A stretch of DNA of 6,861 bases. Origin: Lachnospiraceae bacterium UBA3772 (lineage in GTDB: Bacteria; Bacillota; Clostridia; Lachnospirales; Lachnospiraceae). The translations under genes and the position numbers were made by a program. The DNA is taken from NCBI GenBank assembly GCA_002371025.1, contig DFFQ01000240.1, forward strand, positions 1 through 6,861. The letters are read 5' to 3'. Shown in pieces: positions 6,710 to 6,861 of this stretch. Each line of letters begins with the position of its first letter. Position 1 is the stretch's first letter. Under the pieces are notes generated by a model. That model searched no databases, was not told the DNA's origin, and saw only the letters and a program-made list of their open reading frames with translations.

Positions 6710-6779
6710 CACCTAATCCCATCCTGTCGGATGAAACGTAAATCCACCTAATTCCCATCCTGTCGGATGAGACGTAAAT
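6710..6779 (-). repeat. Two tandem 35-bp hairpin repeats right after groEL
   Basis: Copies at 6745-6779 and 6710-6743 differ by one substitution and one single-base indel, with one base between them. Each holds CATCCGACAGGATG, a 5-bp perfect stem with a GACA loop. The stem extends to about 8 bp if U-G pairs are allowed: TCTCATCC with GGATGGGA in the copy next to groEL, and TTTCATCC with GGATGGGA in the other. The C-to-T difference between copies keeps the pairing. The first copy starts on the last base of the groEL stop codon. In mRNA they would form two hairpins before the terminator. Function is unknown; an mRNA-stabilising 3' element or a small interspersed palindromic repeat are both possible. 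Confidence 0.85.
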
Positions 6780-6861
6780 TACATCATGCCCATTCCTGGG
6801 TTTGGAGCTGCAACTGCTGCTGCAGGATCCTTGATATCAGCAACAACTGACTCTGTTGTAA
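6779..6861 (-). CDS. groEL: Chaperonin GroEL, C-terminal 26 codons (5' part outside window)
   Basis: Read on the minus strand, the frame gives TTESVVADIKDPAAAVAAPNPGMGMM and then TAA. The TTE.VVAD segment is the conserved end of the equatorial domain of the 60 kDa chaperonin, and the Gly/Met-rich tail is typical, though short (NPGMGMM). GroEL forms the double-ring ATP-driven folding chamber in the cytoplasm. Only the end is visible, so regulation (for example a CIRCE operator) cannot be judged. The gene is separated from the cdd operon by two hairpin repeats and a strong terminator. Confidence 0.93.
   Translation of the reverse strand, partial: TTESVVADIKDPAAAVAAPNPGMGMM

Noticed and set aside
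6710..6779. CRISPR array
   Set aside because: Only two units exist, they are adjacent with one base between them, and there are no spacers or cas genes.

Overview
This 6.9 kb window looks like chromosomal DNA of a low-GC Firmicute, probably a clostridium of the Lachnospiraceae type. The basis is A/T-rich codon use (AGA Arg, many ATA Ile), strong AAGGAG-type ribosome sites, two TTG starts, a single-chain (eukaryote-like) glycyl-tRNA synthetase, a PreP-type M16C peptidase, and the cdd-era-recO-glyS gene order known from Firmicutes. The family-level placement is an inference. Every gene lies on the minus strand, so transcription runs from right to left.

Right edge: the last 26 codons of groEL (6779-6861) are followed by two near-identical 35-bp repeats (6710-6779), each able to form a hairpin, and then by a strong intrinsic terminator (6650-6688). 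The tail of that terminator overlaps the -35 box of a good sigma-A promoter (6624-6652), which starts the next transcription unit.

Main unit, in transcription order: cdd (cytidine deaminase), a 972-residue M16C metallopeptidase whose ribosome site overlaps the cdd stop, era (KH-domain GTPase for 30S assembly), recO (recombinational repair), a small lipoprotein of unknown function, and glyS (truncated by the left edge). Gaps are 13, 91, 86, 54 and 48 bp. No intrinsic terminator is visible between these genes, so read-through is likely. A second promoter candidate at the end of recO could give the lipoprotein and glyS their own start.

The genes are mostly housekeeping: pyrimidine salvage, ribosome maturation, DNA repair, tRNA charging and protein folding. 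The less ordinary elements are the peptidase between cdd and era and the lipoprotein between recO and glyS. The most unusual DNA is non-coding: the last five codons of era (KDLR-stop) are followed by five more degenerate tandem copies of the same 15 bp, filling the space up to the recO ribosome site. No clearly new multi-gene system is visible.
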